DNA of 39,936 nt. Source: Candidatus Nomurabacteria bacterium (GTDB taxonomy: Bacteria > Patescibacteriota > Minisyncoccia > Phycocordibacterales > UBA9973). This document shows positions 1 to 8,500 of the stretch, piece after piece. The translations under genes and the position numbers were made by a program. The DNA lies in assembly GCA_943359485.1 (NCBI GenBank), contig CALRHR010000008.1, positions 1 to 39,936 of the forward strand. The letters run 5' to 3'. Within the stretch, counting starts at the first letter, position 1, and each line of letters starts with the position of its first letter. The notes beneath the pieces were generated by a model that made no database searches, was not told the origin of the DNA, and worked only from the letters and a program-made list of their open reading frames with translations.

Positions 1-132
1 ATGTCGTTCGGACATTATGAAAATAAATTTTCATATGCTCCTCTCTAATCAAAATATAACTGGGTACAATGTTTTGATGTCGTTCGGACATTATGAAAAT
101 AAATTTTCATATGCTCCTCTCTAATCAAAATA
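1..132. repeat. 76-bp-period tandem duplication at the 3' end of rpoD
   Basis: Positions 1-56 are repeated exactly at 77-132. Each unit carries, on the minus strand, the last four codons of rpoD with its TAG stop, an AG-rich Shine-Dalgarno-like stretch, and an ATG with eleven codons. Each unit also holds two inverted repeats: ATGTC/GACAT around GTTCG (1-15 and 77-91), and arms TATGAAAAT/ATTTTCATA (16-35 and 92-111). The first unit begins at the very first base of the window, so a contig-end assembly artefact cannot be excluded. Confidence 0.9.
2..34 (-). CDS. Start of an unidentified gene downstream of rpoD (partial)
   Basis: An ATG at 34 on the minus strand is preceded by an AGAGGAG-like ribosome binding site and reads MKIYFHNVRTT before leaving the window. 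The duplicated copy starting at 110 has the same eleven codons but then runs into the duplicated rpoD tail and stops at 45, giving a 21-codon dead-end ORF. I infer that the reading frame leaving the window is the real gene and the other a by-product of the duplication. Too little is visible to name a family. Confidence 0.3.
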   Translation of the reverse strand, partial: MKIYFHNVRTT

Positions 133-1332
133 ATTCTTTAACCTTGCGATTTTGTCGTGACTTCGAAGTTTCTCATGTACCTTAGCCTCTATCTGGCGAA
201 TGCGTTCACGAGTGACGCCAAACTCTTCTCCCACACGCTCGAGTGTATGCTGAATTCCATCTAGAAGCCCGTAACGCATTTCGAGAATCTTGCGTTCTTT
301 GGGATTTAGTTCTTCGAGAACTTCTTTGATTTGGTCAGAAAGAATCCTGCGAGAAGATTCTTGATCTGGACGCAAAATTTTATCATCTGGAATAAAATTC
401 TCCAAGGTTGATTTGTCATCATCATCCCCTACTGGCTGTTCGAGCGAAACTGTTTCCTGGGAAATATTTTCAATAACATGAATTTTTTCTACTGGAACGC
501 CCATCTCAGTGGCAATCTCTTCTGCTAGCGGTTCCCGACCTAAATCCTGGCTGAGCCTCCTGTGGGTCTGCTTGTACTTAGAAATTGTTTCCACCATGTG
601 CACCGGTATGCGAATAGTCCTTGACTGGTCGGCCAGTGCGCGGGTAATTGACTGGCGAATCCACCAAGTCGCGTAAGTAGAAAACTTATACCCCTTAGTC
701 CAATCAAATTTCTCAACTGCTTTAAACAGCCCCAGATTACCTTCCTGAATCAGGTCAAGCAATGTCAGATTAGCAGACCTCCCGGCATATTTCTTGGCGA
801 TAGAAACAACCAAGCGCAAATTGGCCCGAGCTAGCAAATTTTTCGCCTCCAGATCTCCATGCTCAATTCTCTTGGCTAGATCTTTTTCGTCACTCGCACG
901 AATGAGCGGATACTGGCCTATTTCCTTTAGATACATTTGAATTGAATCATTAATGGTAGATTTGTTTAAATCCTTGTCCACCAGATCGTTGTCAAGATTA
1001 AGCAAATTCCCGCCTTCGAGCACATCTATACCGGCAACTCCGAATTTTTCATAAAGCTCGTCTAAAAATAAAATATTATTTTCGATGTCAGGAAAAGTTT
1101 TCAGAATTTCATCGTAAGTGATAAATCCTCTTTTCCGTCCTTTCTCAATAAGATCATGGGAAAGGCGATCCAGATTCTCAGCCTTCTTCTCAGCGGAGGA
1201 AAGTTTTTTGGACTTCATAATTTTACCCGACACTTTCAGATTGCCTCGCTGGCGCTTTGGAGAAGCGGGTTTAGATCGAGATACATTGAGGCGTGGAGAT
1301 TTATTCAATTTTTTATTTTTCTTTTTTTTCAT
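121..1332 (-). CDS. rpoD: RNA polymerase primary sigma factor
   Basis: Housekeeping sigma factor of 403 residues that directs RNA polymerase to -35/-10 promoters. A lysine-rich N-terminus is followed by a region 1.1-like segment (about residues 50-105) and region 1.2. Regions 2.1-2.4 carry the motifs [19 protein letters not shown] and [13 protein letters not shown], then regions 3 and 4, ending in a helix-turn-helix reading [13 protein letters not shown]. It follows dnaG with a 9-nt gap, the dnaG-rpoD core of the macromolecular synthesis operon without the usual rpsU. The promoters recognised in this window fit a sigma-70 type factor. Identification is secure. The 3' end is affected by the tandem duplication at 1-132. 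Confidence 0.97.
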   Translation of the reverse strand: MKKKKNKKLNKSPRLNVSRSKPASPKRQRGNLKVSGKIMKSKKLSSAEKKAENLDRLSHDLIEKGRKRGFITYDEILKTFPDIENNILFLDELYEKFGVAGIDVLEGGNLLNLDNDLVDKDLNKSTINDSIQMYLKEIGQYPLIRASDEKDLAKRIEHGDLEAKNLLARANLRLVVSIAKKYAGRSANLTLLDLIQEGNLGLFKAVEKFDWTKGYKFSTYATWWIRQSITRALADQSRTIRIPVHMVETISKYKQTHRRLSQDLGREPLAEEIATEMGVPVEKIHVIENISQETVSLEQPVGDDDDKSTLENFIPDDKILRPDQESSRRILSDQIKEVLEELNPKERKILEMRYGLLDGIQHTLERVGEEFGVTRERIRQIEAKVHEKLRSHDKIARLKNYFD

Positions 1333-1341
1333 AGTTCTATT

Positions 1342-3093
1342 TTATTCACTATGACCCTGATTTTTTATAGAAGGGTCATGCTTTTTTTTGTTTAACTCTT
1401 GTATCTCGGCTAATAATTTAATCTCTTCTGCTTTGTCTTTGACCCTGCGAAGTTCTTGCATTTTTTGTGATAATTTTTCATTTATTTTTTCTGTTTCCCA
1501 ATTGGCAAACAAGTGATCGATTTCGAGGTAAATATCTTCACTATTTTGATAAAATAGCTCCGCTTCAAAAATCAAATCATTTTTTTTATCCCGATACTTT
1601 TCCAAAAATTGTTGGAACTTATTCTCTAATTCACTATCTTGTTTCCAAAAGGCAATTCCTGCCAATCTTCTTTCAATATAGTCTTTTCGATTCATCTTGG
1701 CAAGGGACCCTTGCGCCTCTTCTATCTCCTCTTTTTCACTTTTCAACTCTTGCTCAACTTTCTCAAAATCATCCTTTAGTGCTAATTCTGGTATGCCCGA
1801 GAGGTCGCTTATCTTTTTTATAAAATGTATTTTTTCTATAGAACTCTCGAGTGCCGCAATAAATGGCAGAACTTTGTCTTTCACATCTCTGCCTACTTTG
1901 CGTGCATCCTCTCCCGCGTCTTTTAAAATTTTTACTAGAAGAAATTCTATGATGTGTTTCGAGTTCTTAATCGCCTCTTTCCATGCATCAGGGCCTTGTT
2001 TAGAAATTAAATCTGCTGGATCCACCCCCTCGGGCATCGATGCCACTTTCACATCCATAGAGAGAGATAAGGCAATACGGCTCGCCCGCAGTGTTGCACT
2101 AAAACCCGCCTTATCGGCATCAAAAGCAAGCACAACATTCTCTGAAAGACGCCGTATGAGACCCAAATTACTTACAACATTTTCTTTGGAAACTTCAGAG
2201 GTAGACAATGCCGTACCTGAAGTAGCAATGGTATTTCGATACCCGGCTTGGTGCGATAATACCAAATCCATTTGCCCTTCAACTAAAATAGAAAAATTAT
2301 TCTTACGAATGGATTCTTTCGCTTTATCTAGCCCATAGAGTACAGCGTTCTTGCTGAAAATTGGTGTTTCAGGACTGTTTAAATATTTAGCAGATTTTCC
2401 ATCATCTATAAATATTCTTCCAGAAAATGCGATAATGCGCCCACTTGAATCCGATATCGGGAACATTATTCTTCCGCGAAATCTGTCGTACAGACCCCCA
2501 CCCATCCTCCCCCTTGATAAGGGGGAGGTGCCAACGGCGGAGGGGGTGGGTTTTTTAGCCAACCCCGCTTTTTCTATTTCCGTATCAGAAAAACCTTTTG
2601 ATTTTAAATGGTCGTAAAGCTTGCGCCAGTCCAGAATAGCAAATCCAATTCTAAAATCTTTTATACTCTTTTCATTTAATCCGCGGGACTTTAGATAATT
2701 CAGGACTTCAGTACTTCCTTCTAAATTTTTTTCAAAGTACTTTGTCGCTTCCTCCATTATTCTGAATAATTTTTCTTTTTCACTTTCGGCTTCTTTCATC
2801 TCTTGGGTAAAAGCTGTAAGTTGTACCCCAGCCTTATCTGCCAAAAGTTTTAACGCGCCTTTGAAATCCAAGCCCTCGAACTCTTCCACAAAAGAAAAGA
2901 TGTCTCCAGAAGCTGCGCAACCAAAACAATAATAACTCCCCCGGTCAGGTGATATAAAAAAACTGGGTGTTTTTTCATTATGAAATGGACACCGCGCTTT
3001 CAAATTCGCTCCCGCGCGCTCAAGTTTTATATAAGCAGAGACTACATCTTCGATCGAAAGTCTCTCTTTGATTTGTTGAACGGAAGAATTCAT
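1342..3093 (-). CDS. dnaG: DNA primase
   Basis: Primase of 583 residues that makes RNA primers for replication. The N-terminal CHC2-type zinc finger has Cys35, His38, Cys56 and Cys59. A TOPRIM core follows (SILVEGQMDLVLSHQAG, then AFDADKAGFSATLRA). The C-terminal helicase-binding region is rich in Lys and Glu. About residues 181-199 are encoded by a palindromic GC-rich element (2497-2550) absent from typical DnaG, placed between AGLAKK and the conserved YDRFRGRIMFP block. The ATG lies 2 nt after the stop codon of the RelE-like toxin gene, so translation is probably coupled to it. rpoD follows immediately. The terminal codons contain an 8-bp inverted repeat (1351-1358 and 1372-1379). Confidence 0.97.
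   Translation of the reverse strand: MNSSVQQIKERLSIEDVVSAYIKLERAGANLKARCPFHNEKTPSFFISPDRGSYYCFGCAASGDIFSFVEEFEGLDFKGALKLLADKAGVQLTAFTQEMKEAESEKEKLFRIMEEATKYFEKNLEGSTEVLNYLKSRGLNEKSIKDFRIGFAILDWRKLYDHLKSKGFSDTEIEKAGLAKKPTPSAVGTSPLSRGRMGGGLYDRFRGRIMFPISDSSGRIIAFSGRIFIDDGKSAKYLNSPETPIFSKNAVLYGLDKAKESIRKNNFSILVEGQMDLVLSHQAGYRNTIATSGTALSTSEVSKENVVSNLGLIRRLSENVVLAFDADKAGFSATLRASRIALSLSMDVKVASMPEGVDPADLISKQGPDAWKEAIKNSKHIIEFLLVKILKDAGEDARKVGRDVKDKVLPFIAALESSIEKIHFIKKISDLSGIPELALKDDFEKVEQELKSEKEEIEEAQGSLAKMNRKDYIERRLAGIAFWKQDSELENKFQQFLEKYRDKKNDLIFEAELFYQNSEDIYLEIDHLFANWETEKINEKLSQKMQELRRVKDKAEEIKLLAEIQELNKKKHDPSIKNQGHSE
1351..1379 (-). other. Inverted repeat at the dnaG-rpoD junction
   Basis: ATGACCCT (1351-1358) and AGGGTCAT (1372-1379) are perfect complements separated by 13 nt, within the last codons of dnaG and 19 nt before the rpoD start. 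In mRNA this could form a hairpin and act as a processing or stability element between the two cistrons. There is no following U run, so it is not an ordinary terminator. A role is inferred only. Confidence 0.4.
2497..2550. repeat. In-frame palindromic element inside dnaG (family A)
   Basis: Nested inverted repeats: inner arms CCTCCCCCTT (2506-2515) and AAGGGGGAGG (2519-2528), outer arms CCCACCC (2497-2503) and GGGTGGG (2544-2550). It encodes a Pro/Gly/Ser-rich insert in DnaG. The inner part resembles the element in pheT at 33907-33938, which makes this a dispersed family rather than a local accident. Confidence 0.75.
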
Positions 3094-3095
3094 TT

Positions 3096-3353
3096 TTATT
3101 TATATAAATTACTATGTGTATCAACATTAATAAACCTGACTCCATCTTCCCTTATTTCATATATTGCACGCAAGTCGCCTGTTATATTGATACTTCTACA
3201 CCCAGAATACTTGTCGTGTAATGTGTGATTATTGAGCTCGGGTGCAAATGGATTATTTTGGAAAATAATTAATCGTTCATTGCACTTATATTTTAATTTG
3301 ATCAAAAATTTTTTATACTGCTTTCTGAAATGGCTATGGAAATCAATGTGCAT
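3096..3353 (-). CDS. RelE/YafQ-like mRNA interferase toxin
   Basis: An 85-residue protein matching the compact RelE/ParE toxin fold. The basic N-terminal helical segment (HFRKQYKKFLIKLK) is followed by the family pattern LHDKYSGCRSINITGDLRAIYEI and a terminal FINVDTHSNLY. YafQ-type toxins cut mRNA on the ribosome and keep a C-terminal His; here His is present in DTHSNLY. It lies 9 nt downstream of a RelB/DinJ-like antitoxin gene and 2 nt upstream of dnaG, in the same direction. The pair is therefore transcriptionally ahead of dnaG-rpoD. Confidence 0.88.
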   Translation of the reverse strand: MHIDFHSHFRKQYKKFLIKLKYKCNERLIIFQNNPFAPELNNHTLHDKYSGCRSINITGDLRAIYEIREDGVRFINVDTHSNLYK

Positions 3354-3362
3354 GTAATAATA

Positions 3363-3635
3363 CTAAGAATTTAAACTTTTAATCATCTCTTCCGCACTGT
3401 AAAATGGTCCGACAATATTCTTGTTTGCTTTAGAATCAGAGAGAAGACGGTCGAGAAGTCTTTGGGTCTTTTTATTCAACACGGGATGGTCAGCAAAAGT
3501 CACTTGTCGTACATCTATAAATTCCTTAATATTCTGATTTATAACTGCATTTAAAGACACCCCGAGTGCACGAGCCACTTCGTGAGCTTTTTCTTTTAAC
3601 TTCTTATCTATTTTTATACTTAACATTGTTTGCAT
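3363..3635 (-). CDS. RelB/DinJ-like antitoxin
   Basis: About 90 residues from the ATG at 3635. An upstream in-frame start would add 19 residues, but these lie across the promoter and palindromes. The N-terminus (MLSIKIDKKLKEKAHEVARALGVSLNAVIN) fits the ribbon-helix-helix DNA-binding fold of RelB/DinJ antitoxins. The C-terminal part would wrap the toxin. Antitoxins of this kind neutralise the toxin and repress their own promoter; three short palindromes just upstream are the likely binding sites. It precedes the RelE-like toxin gene. Confidence 0.85.
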   Translation of the reverse strand: MQTMLSIKIDKKLKEKAHEVARALGVSLNAVINQNIKEFIDVRQVTFADHPVLNKKTQRLLDRLLSDSKANKNIVGPFYSAEEMIKSLNS

Positions 3636-3648
3636 AATATTTCTTATT

Positions 3649-3692
3649 ATATTGTAATATCTAAAGTATGTACTTTCGATTGACAATGTCAA
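3649..3692 (-). promoter_or_regulatory. Toxin-antitoxin promoter with three palindromes
   Basis: On the minus strand a TTGACA -35 (3687-3692) is followed 18 nt later by a TACTTT -10-like box (3663-3668). Three inverted repeats lie in a row: TTGACA/TGTCAA around one base (3680-3692), AAAGTA/TACTTT around two bases (3663-3676), and ATATT/AATAT around two bases (3649-3660). The first covers the -35 and the second the -10. This is the layout expected of an autorepressed ribbon-helix-helix operator. Confidence 0.65.
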
Positions 3693-3695
3693 CGC

Positions 3696-4298
3696 CTATT
3701 GAGGACTTGTAAATTTAAAAGTGGATAAAAAATGTTCAATTTCATTTTTATATTTTGTTGATGGATATGCTTGTAAAATAAAGACTGTGCTCGGGTAAGG
3801 ATTGCCGAAATAAATTATTGAATTATCAGAATCTTCTAAAGAAAGAATTCCATTGTACCATAAATAATTTATACCAAAAGAAGTTACCTTTTTAATAGAA
3901 GGGGTAAAATTTTGCCCTAAATCTTCTTGGGTCCATTCTGTCAAAGAAATTTGATCCGGATTAATTTTCATAGACAATAATACTCCCTTACCCCCAATAC
4001 CACCCACAAAACGTATATCATTATCATCAATTTTTTTAACTGCCCAGCTACTACTATATTCTACCTCAAACCCATACTCCTCATTCCTATAAGTTTTCCA
4101 ATTTACAGTTTCATCTTTTGGAGCTTGAGCAGAAGTATTTGCTGGAGCAACTACTGGTATCTGTGCTGGCTGTTCTGTAATTGGTTCTGATTTTTTTGTA
4201 AAACGAAAACCAAAATATCCAAGTAAGCCAATAATTAGAACTACTGCTCCAACTCCCATAAAAACCATATTCATAAACCCTCTTTGATTATTTTTCAT
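3696..4298 (-). CDS. Membrane-anchored protein with a C-terminal YGFEVEY-type domain
   Basis: A 200-residue protein. Residues 1-10 are polar and basic (MKNNQRGFMN), followed by one hydrophobic helix (about 12-32), a Pro/Ala/Gln-rich linker, and a globular domain opening with WKTYRNEEYGFEVEYSSSW and ending LSTFKFTSPQ. The pattern resembles the anchored extracellular PsbP-like or lipoprotein-like domains frequent in Parcubacteria; function unknown. The KNNxxGF start recalls type IV pilin-like leaders, but the usual glutamate at mature position 5 is not evident. The protein at 4837-5538 is a paralog with the same N-terminus and the same ending, so a duplication is likely. Confidence 0.7.
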   Translation of the reverse strand: MKNNQRGFMNMVFMGVGAVVLIIGLLGYFGFRFTKKSEPITEQPAQIPVVAPANTSAQAPKDETVNWKTYRNEEYGFEVEYSSSWAVKKIDDNDIRFVGGIGGKGVLLSMKINPDQISLTEWTQEDLGQNFTPSIKKVTSFGINYLWYNGILSLEDSDNSIIYFGNPYPSTVFILQAYPSTKYKNEIEHFLSTFKFTSPQ

Positions 4299-4344
4299 AT
4301 TATTTTTTGCTTATTTAGCTTATAAATTATGGATAATTTTGAAC

Positions 4345-4373
4345 TTGACATAAATTTTTACTTGGTATATACT
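4345..4373 (+). promoter_or_regulatory. Strong sigma-70-like promoter on the plus strand
   Basis: TTGACA (4345-4350), a 17-nt spacer and TATACT (4368-4373) give an almost consensus promoter. It points away from all neighbouring genes, which are on the minus strand. The predicted transcript would start near 4380 and meet the terminator-like hairpin at 4401-4424. Confidence 0.55.
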
Positions 4374-4379
4374 TTAGTT

Positions 4380-4424
4380 ACTTTTGGGAATTTCCCACGG
4401 CCCCTCGCAAGAGGGGAATTTTTG
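4380..4424 (+). ncRNA. Candidate small RNA (about 45 nt)
   Basis: The interval between the plus-strand promoter and the plus-strand terminator contains no ORF. It includes a GGGAA/TTCCC inverted repeat (4386-4396) and a 6-bp stem closed by a GCAA (GNRA) tetraloop. If transcribed it would be a very short structured RNA just beyond the 3' end of the PemK-like gene and antisense to any read-through from it. This is inference from promoter and terminator geometry only. Confidence 0.3.
4401..4424 (+). terminator. Rho-independent terminator-like hairpin
   Basis: CCCCTC (4401-4406), loop GCAA, GAGGGG (4411-4416), followed by AATTTTTG. The T run is on the plus strand only, so it would stop plus-strand rather than minus-strand transcription. 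The GC-rich stem also resembles the palindromic elements seen inside genes elsewhere in the window. Confidence 0.5.
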
Positions 4425-4425
4425 T

Positions 4426-4824
4426 TTAAGGACAATATAAATTCTTGAATTTATCCCTTACGTTACTCATCTCGCTAGTATCAAGTTCTGCTATCTTAGA
4501 AGACAATCTCTTATAATCCAATAATCTGGCTTGGCTTAATATCACTACACTTTTTACATTTCCTAAGGTTATTTGAACATACCAACTACCCTTGCGATCC
4601 TGAGAAGAAGTAGGAATACCCATAAAAGTAGATTTTGAAAGTTTCTTAAAAACCAGTACTGGTCTAGAAAATAATTTGCTCTTTCCATTTATTTCACTTC
4701 CAACATTTTCACCCAGAGATGCCCACCAAATTTCACCTTCCTTAAACAAAGGTGGCGTGTGTTTGTTGCTATGCAACTTCTCTTTAAGTTTTATCCATTC
4801 AAGAAATCTTTTTATAATACTCAT
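4426..4824 (-). CDS. PemK/MazF-family toxin-like protein
   Basis: About 132 residues from the ATG at 4824; a TTG two codons earlier is less likely. The core EGEIWWASLGENVGSE, then RPVLVFKK and a serine-rich turn (IPTSS), followed by VVILSQARLLDYKRL, matches the PemK/MazF beta-barrel of sequence-specific mRNA interferases. No antitoxin gene is adjacent on either side. It sits between two paralogous membrane-anchored proteins, 12 nt after the upstream one. It may be a solitary toxin, or its antitoxin may lie elsewhere. Family assignment is good; activity is not established. Confidence 0.8.
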   Translation of the reverse strand: MSIIKRFLEWIKLKEKLHSNKHTPPLFKEGEIWWASLGENVGSEINGKSKLFSRPVLVFKKLSKSTFMGIPTSSQDRKGSWYVQITLGNVKSVVILSQARLLDYKRLSSKIAELDTSEMSNVRDKFKNLYCP

Positions 4825-4836
4825 AAACAATTATTT

Positions 4837-5538
4837 TTATTTTGTAAATTTAAAAGTGGAGAGAATTTCTTTTTGATTTTGATCTAATTCTTTTTGATCA
4901 TTAACGATTATATAATACTTAAAATCTAAATGACTAATACTTAATATGTACTGAAAAGATTCGTCACTTGCTGAATCTAATGTCCAAACATCCCATTCGA
5001 AAGAACCTAATGTAATAGTTCCATGTGATATAATATCACCCCACTGCGCATCACTCTCAACATTATTTTTACTTATTTCAATATACATTGGTTTAACATC
5101 CCTACCTCCCATTGCACCCTCTATGGCTATTTGAGAACCACTATATTTTTCTGTAACATAAAGATCTTTAGGATATTGAAACTCAAATCCATATTCAGTA
5201 TTTGTATACGTCTTCCAATCTTTATCATTAATAACATTTTGTCCACTTGGTTTCCAATATTTATAATCATTCACACACACATTTTTAGACTTTATTCCTT
5301 CTGGAGCATAATCACATTCAGCAATGACACATTGTTTCTTAGTATCTCCTTCACATTCCTCTCTGGTATTAAAAACTATTAAATTACTGACAACTTGTGT
5401 ATTTAAATCCAGCGATGGTTCTAAACTTTTCGTATCCCCCCTTTGCTTTTTCTCCACCACTAAATACCCCGCTAAAAACACTAGGATAATAATACCTACT
5501 GAAACGATAGTTGCGAACCCTTTCTCATTATTTTTCAT
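4837..5538 (-). CDS. Membrane-anchored protein, paralog of the 3696-4298 product
   Basis: A 233-residue protein with a polar start (MKNNEKGFATI), one hydrophobic segment (about 9-27), a Cys-containing linker (CEGDTKKQCVIAECDY, possibly disulphide bonded outside the cell), and a C-terminal domain beginning DWKTYTNTEYGFEFQYPKDL and ending LSTFKFTK. N-terminus, domain start and last residues match the neighbouring paralog. The product probably faces the outside of the cell. Function unknown. A perfect 8-bp inverted repeat (5548-5555 and 5570-5577) lies just upstream, between this gene and rpoC. Confidence 0.7.
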   Translation of the reverse strand: MKNNEKGFATIVSVGIIILVFLAGYLVVEKKQRGDTKSLEPSLDLNTQVVSNLIVFNTREECEGDTKKQCVIAECDYAPEGIKSKNVCVNDYKYWKPSGQNVINDKDWKTYTNTEYGFEFQYPKDLYVTEKYSGSQIAIEGAMGGRDVKPMYIEISKNNVESDAQWGDIISHGTITLGSFEWDVWTLDSASDESFQYILSISHLDFKYYIIVNDQKELDQNQKEILSTFKFTK

Positions 5539-5547
5539 ATTATTTTT

Positions 5548-5577
5548 TCTAGATGGAGCCTTAGACTCTCATCTAGA
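5548..5577. other. Inverted repeat between rpoC and the next gene
   Basis: TCTAGATG (5548-5555) and CATCTAGA (5570-5577) are perfect complements around 14 nt. The repeat begins 9 nt upstream of the ATG at 5538 and 16 nt after the rpoC stop. No U run follows on the minus strand, so it may be an operator or an mRNA hairpin rather than a terminator. Confidence 0.4.
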
Positions 5578-5593
5578 CTCTATTTACTATTTG

Positions 5594-8500
5594 TTATCTC
5601 TTGAACCCTGTTCCAGCTGGAATGAGTCGTCCAATGATCACATTTTCTTTAAGTCCTCGTAGAGAATCCACTCCGCCCTTTATGGCGTTTTCAATCAGCA
5701 CACGGTTAGTATTTTGGAATGACGCTGCTGAGAGCCAGCTCTTGGTGCGCAATGAGACTTCGGTAATACCAAGCACTACTGTTTCCGCTTCGGCCTCTTT
5801 AAGGCCAAGTTCGGTAACTCGCATATTTTCTTCGATAAATGCTGTATTTTCTACGATATCACCAGCAGAAAAATTAGTTTCACCAGCATCTTTTATTTTT
5901 CGGCGAGAGAACATTTGACGAATAATTATTTCCGTATGCTTTCTCCCGATTGAGGCGCTCTGTAGTTCATAAACTTTGTTTATTTCTCGAATTATGTATT
6001 CTTCCACTAGTTCCTTTCCTCCCCATTTGAAAATTTCAGCAATGTCAGCTGAGCCATCGGTCAAAATATCACCTGCTTTGACGCGGTCACCTGTTTTGAT
6101 TGTTGGTGTTCTACGAAATGCCACCGTATATTCTATTTCGTTGCTTTTGCCATCCTGCTTGGTATCAGACAAAACCTTAATTACTTTTTCTTTTCCGTCT
6201 TTGGCTGTGATGGAAATGACTTCTCCATCAGTTTCTGAAATCACGGCTGGATTTTTGGGGATTCTCCTTTCAAATATTTCTTCAATACGCGGCAAACCCG
6301 TAGTGATGTCGGTACCAGCCACTCCTCCAGCGTGGAATGTACGAAGAGTAAGCTGAGTACCCGGTTCTCCGATAGCTTGCGCCGCAATAATGCCCACAGC
6401 TTCGCCTAATTCCACCAAACGGTTGCGTCCTAAATCAAGTCCGTAACAATTCACACAAAGACCATGGACAGTTTTGCAAGTAAGTGGCGAACGAACAAAA
6501 ACTTCTTCAAATCCAACGCCCTCGATATTGTAAGATTCTTCTTTGGTAACCAAGAATCCTTTCTTATAAACCACCTTGCCATTTTTATCTTTCAAGTCTC
6601 CGGCAAGTATTCTTCCACGAATATTTTTCGAAAGAGGAATTTCTATTCCGGAAATATTTTCTCTAGTAACTATTATCCCCTCTTTGGTACCACAATCAAT
6701 TTCGGTAATAACTACATCTTGCGCCACATCCACAAGTCTTCGAGTCAAGTACCCAGCCTTAGCAGTGTTGAGCGCCGTATCCGACGCACCCTTACGCGCA
6801 CCGTGAGTAATAACGAAATATTCAAGCGGCGATAGACCTTCTTGGTAACAAGGAATAATAGGAAACTCAAGGGTTTTACCTTGATTGTTTTGAATTAGCC
6901 CAATCATTCCAGTCATTTGCATAAGAGAACTCATAGTTCCTCTCGCCTTAGAGGTAAACAAATCATAAGTGGAGCTGTTTTTATCCAATGTGTTCGGCAA
7001 AACTTTTTCCAAATTTTTCTTAGTATGTGTCCAGATTTCAATAATTTTCTGATATTTTTCTTCCAATGAAAGCAATCCTTCCCTCCATTGCGATACGACA
7101 TCTTCCTCTAATTTTTTTCCTTCCGCTATAATTTTTTTCTTTTCTTCTGGAACTTTCACATTATCAAGCCCCCAGGTTGTACCGGAAACAGTCGAAAATT
7201 TAAAACCGAACGCTTTTATCTTGTCTAAAATAAGAGGCGTGGCGTCTATCCCGTATTGCGTAATAAGTTCGTCTAAAAGCATTGATAGTCTGTCTTGAGT
7301 CATCTCATCACTTACATAAGAAAAATCAGAAGGCAAGATGCTGTTGAAAAGAAGCTTACCAACCGAGGTATCAAAAATTCCTTCATTGAATTTTTTATAT
7401 TTATGCGAGTCAGTTGCCAGAACTTTTATTTTTGCTCGAAGAGAAATAACCCCATATTCATAAGCAAGGATAGCGGTATTCGGATTGGAAAAATATCCCC
7501 CTTCACCTTTCTCCCCTTCAACATTTTTTGTAACCCAGTAACTCCCGAGCACCATATCCATGCGGGGATTAACGATCGGTTCTCCATTTTGTGGCTTGAG
7601 TAAATTTTTACTAGATGCCATTAATTCTTTCGCTTCGGCTTGCGCTTCTTCAAGAAGAGGAACATACACCGCCATTTGGTCTCCATCGAAGTCCGCATTG
7701 AAAGCCGGACAAACGAGGGGGTGAACTTGAATAGCATTTCCTTCAATAAGGATAGGATTAAAGGCTTGAATACCAAGACGATGCAATGTCGGCGCGCGGT
7801 TCAAGAGAACAAATTTCCCGGCAATCACTTCCTCAAGCATGGCCCAAACAACTCCCTCTCGCTCTTCAATAAGCTTGTTCGCTCCTCGAATATTAAAAGC
7901 AAGTTCTGCTTGTAGAATTTTAGAAATCACAAATGGCCTGAAAAGCTCAAGGGCCATGTGTTTTGGCAACCCACATTGGTTTAATTTAAGTTCTGGCCCG
8001 ACAACGATAACACTGCGACCAGAATAGTCTACTCGTTTACCGAGCAGATTCTGACGGAAAAGACCCTGTTTGGATTTTAGATTATCAGATAAAGATTTGA
8101 GTGGTCGCTTCTGAGACTGGCTCATAGCTGCGGAATCATTTTGCTTGGCAATAGAGTTGTCAATCAACGCATCTACCGCCTCCTGAATAATTCTTTTTTC
8201 ATTTCGCAATATAACATCCGGCGCATTTATTTCTTTCAACTTTTTTAGACGATTGTTTCTGTTGATCACTCGGCGGTATAAGTCGTTGAGGTCAGAAGTC
8301 GCGTGCCTGCCACCATCTAGCGCTACCATTGGACGCAAGACCGGCGGAATAACTGGAATAACCGTCAAAAACATCCATTCTGGACGAATACCGGCATAAG
8401 ACATAGCCCGAATCAAAGAAAGTCTTTTCTGTAGTTTTTCTTTTTCGACTGTGCTGGTCTTTTCCAACATCTTTTCCGTATGAATTTTTAATTTATTTAA

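Noticed and set aside
1-132. Start of a CRISPR or tandem repeat array
   Set aside because: Only two units are visible, the units contain coding sequence of rpoD, and there is no variable spacer between regular repeats.
1697-2338. Long plus-strand ORF across dnaG
   Set aside because: It is the shadow of the dnaG coding frame; its translation shows no family resemblance.
3696-5538. Type IV pilins
   Set aside because: The KNNxxGF start is suggestive, but the glutamate expected five residues after the cleavage site is not evident and the downstream domain is not pilin-like.
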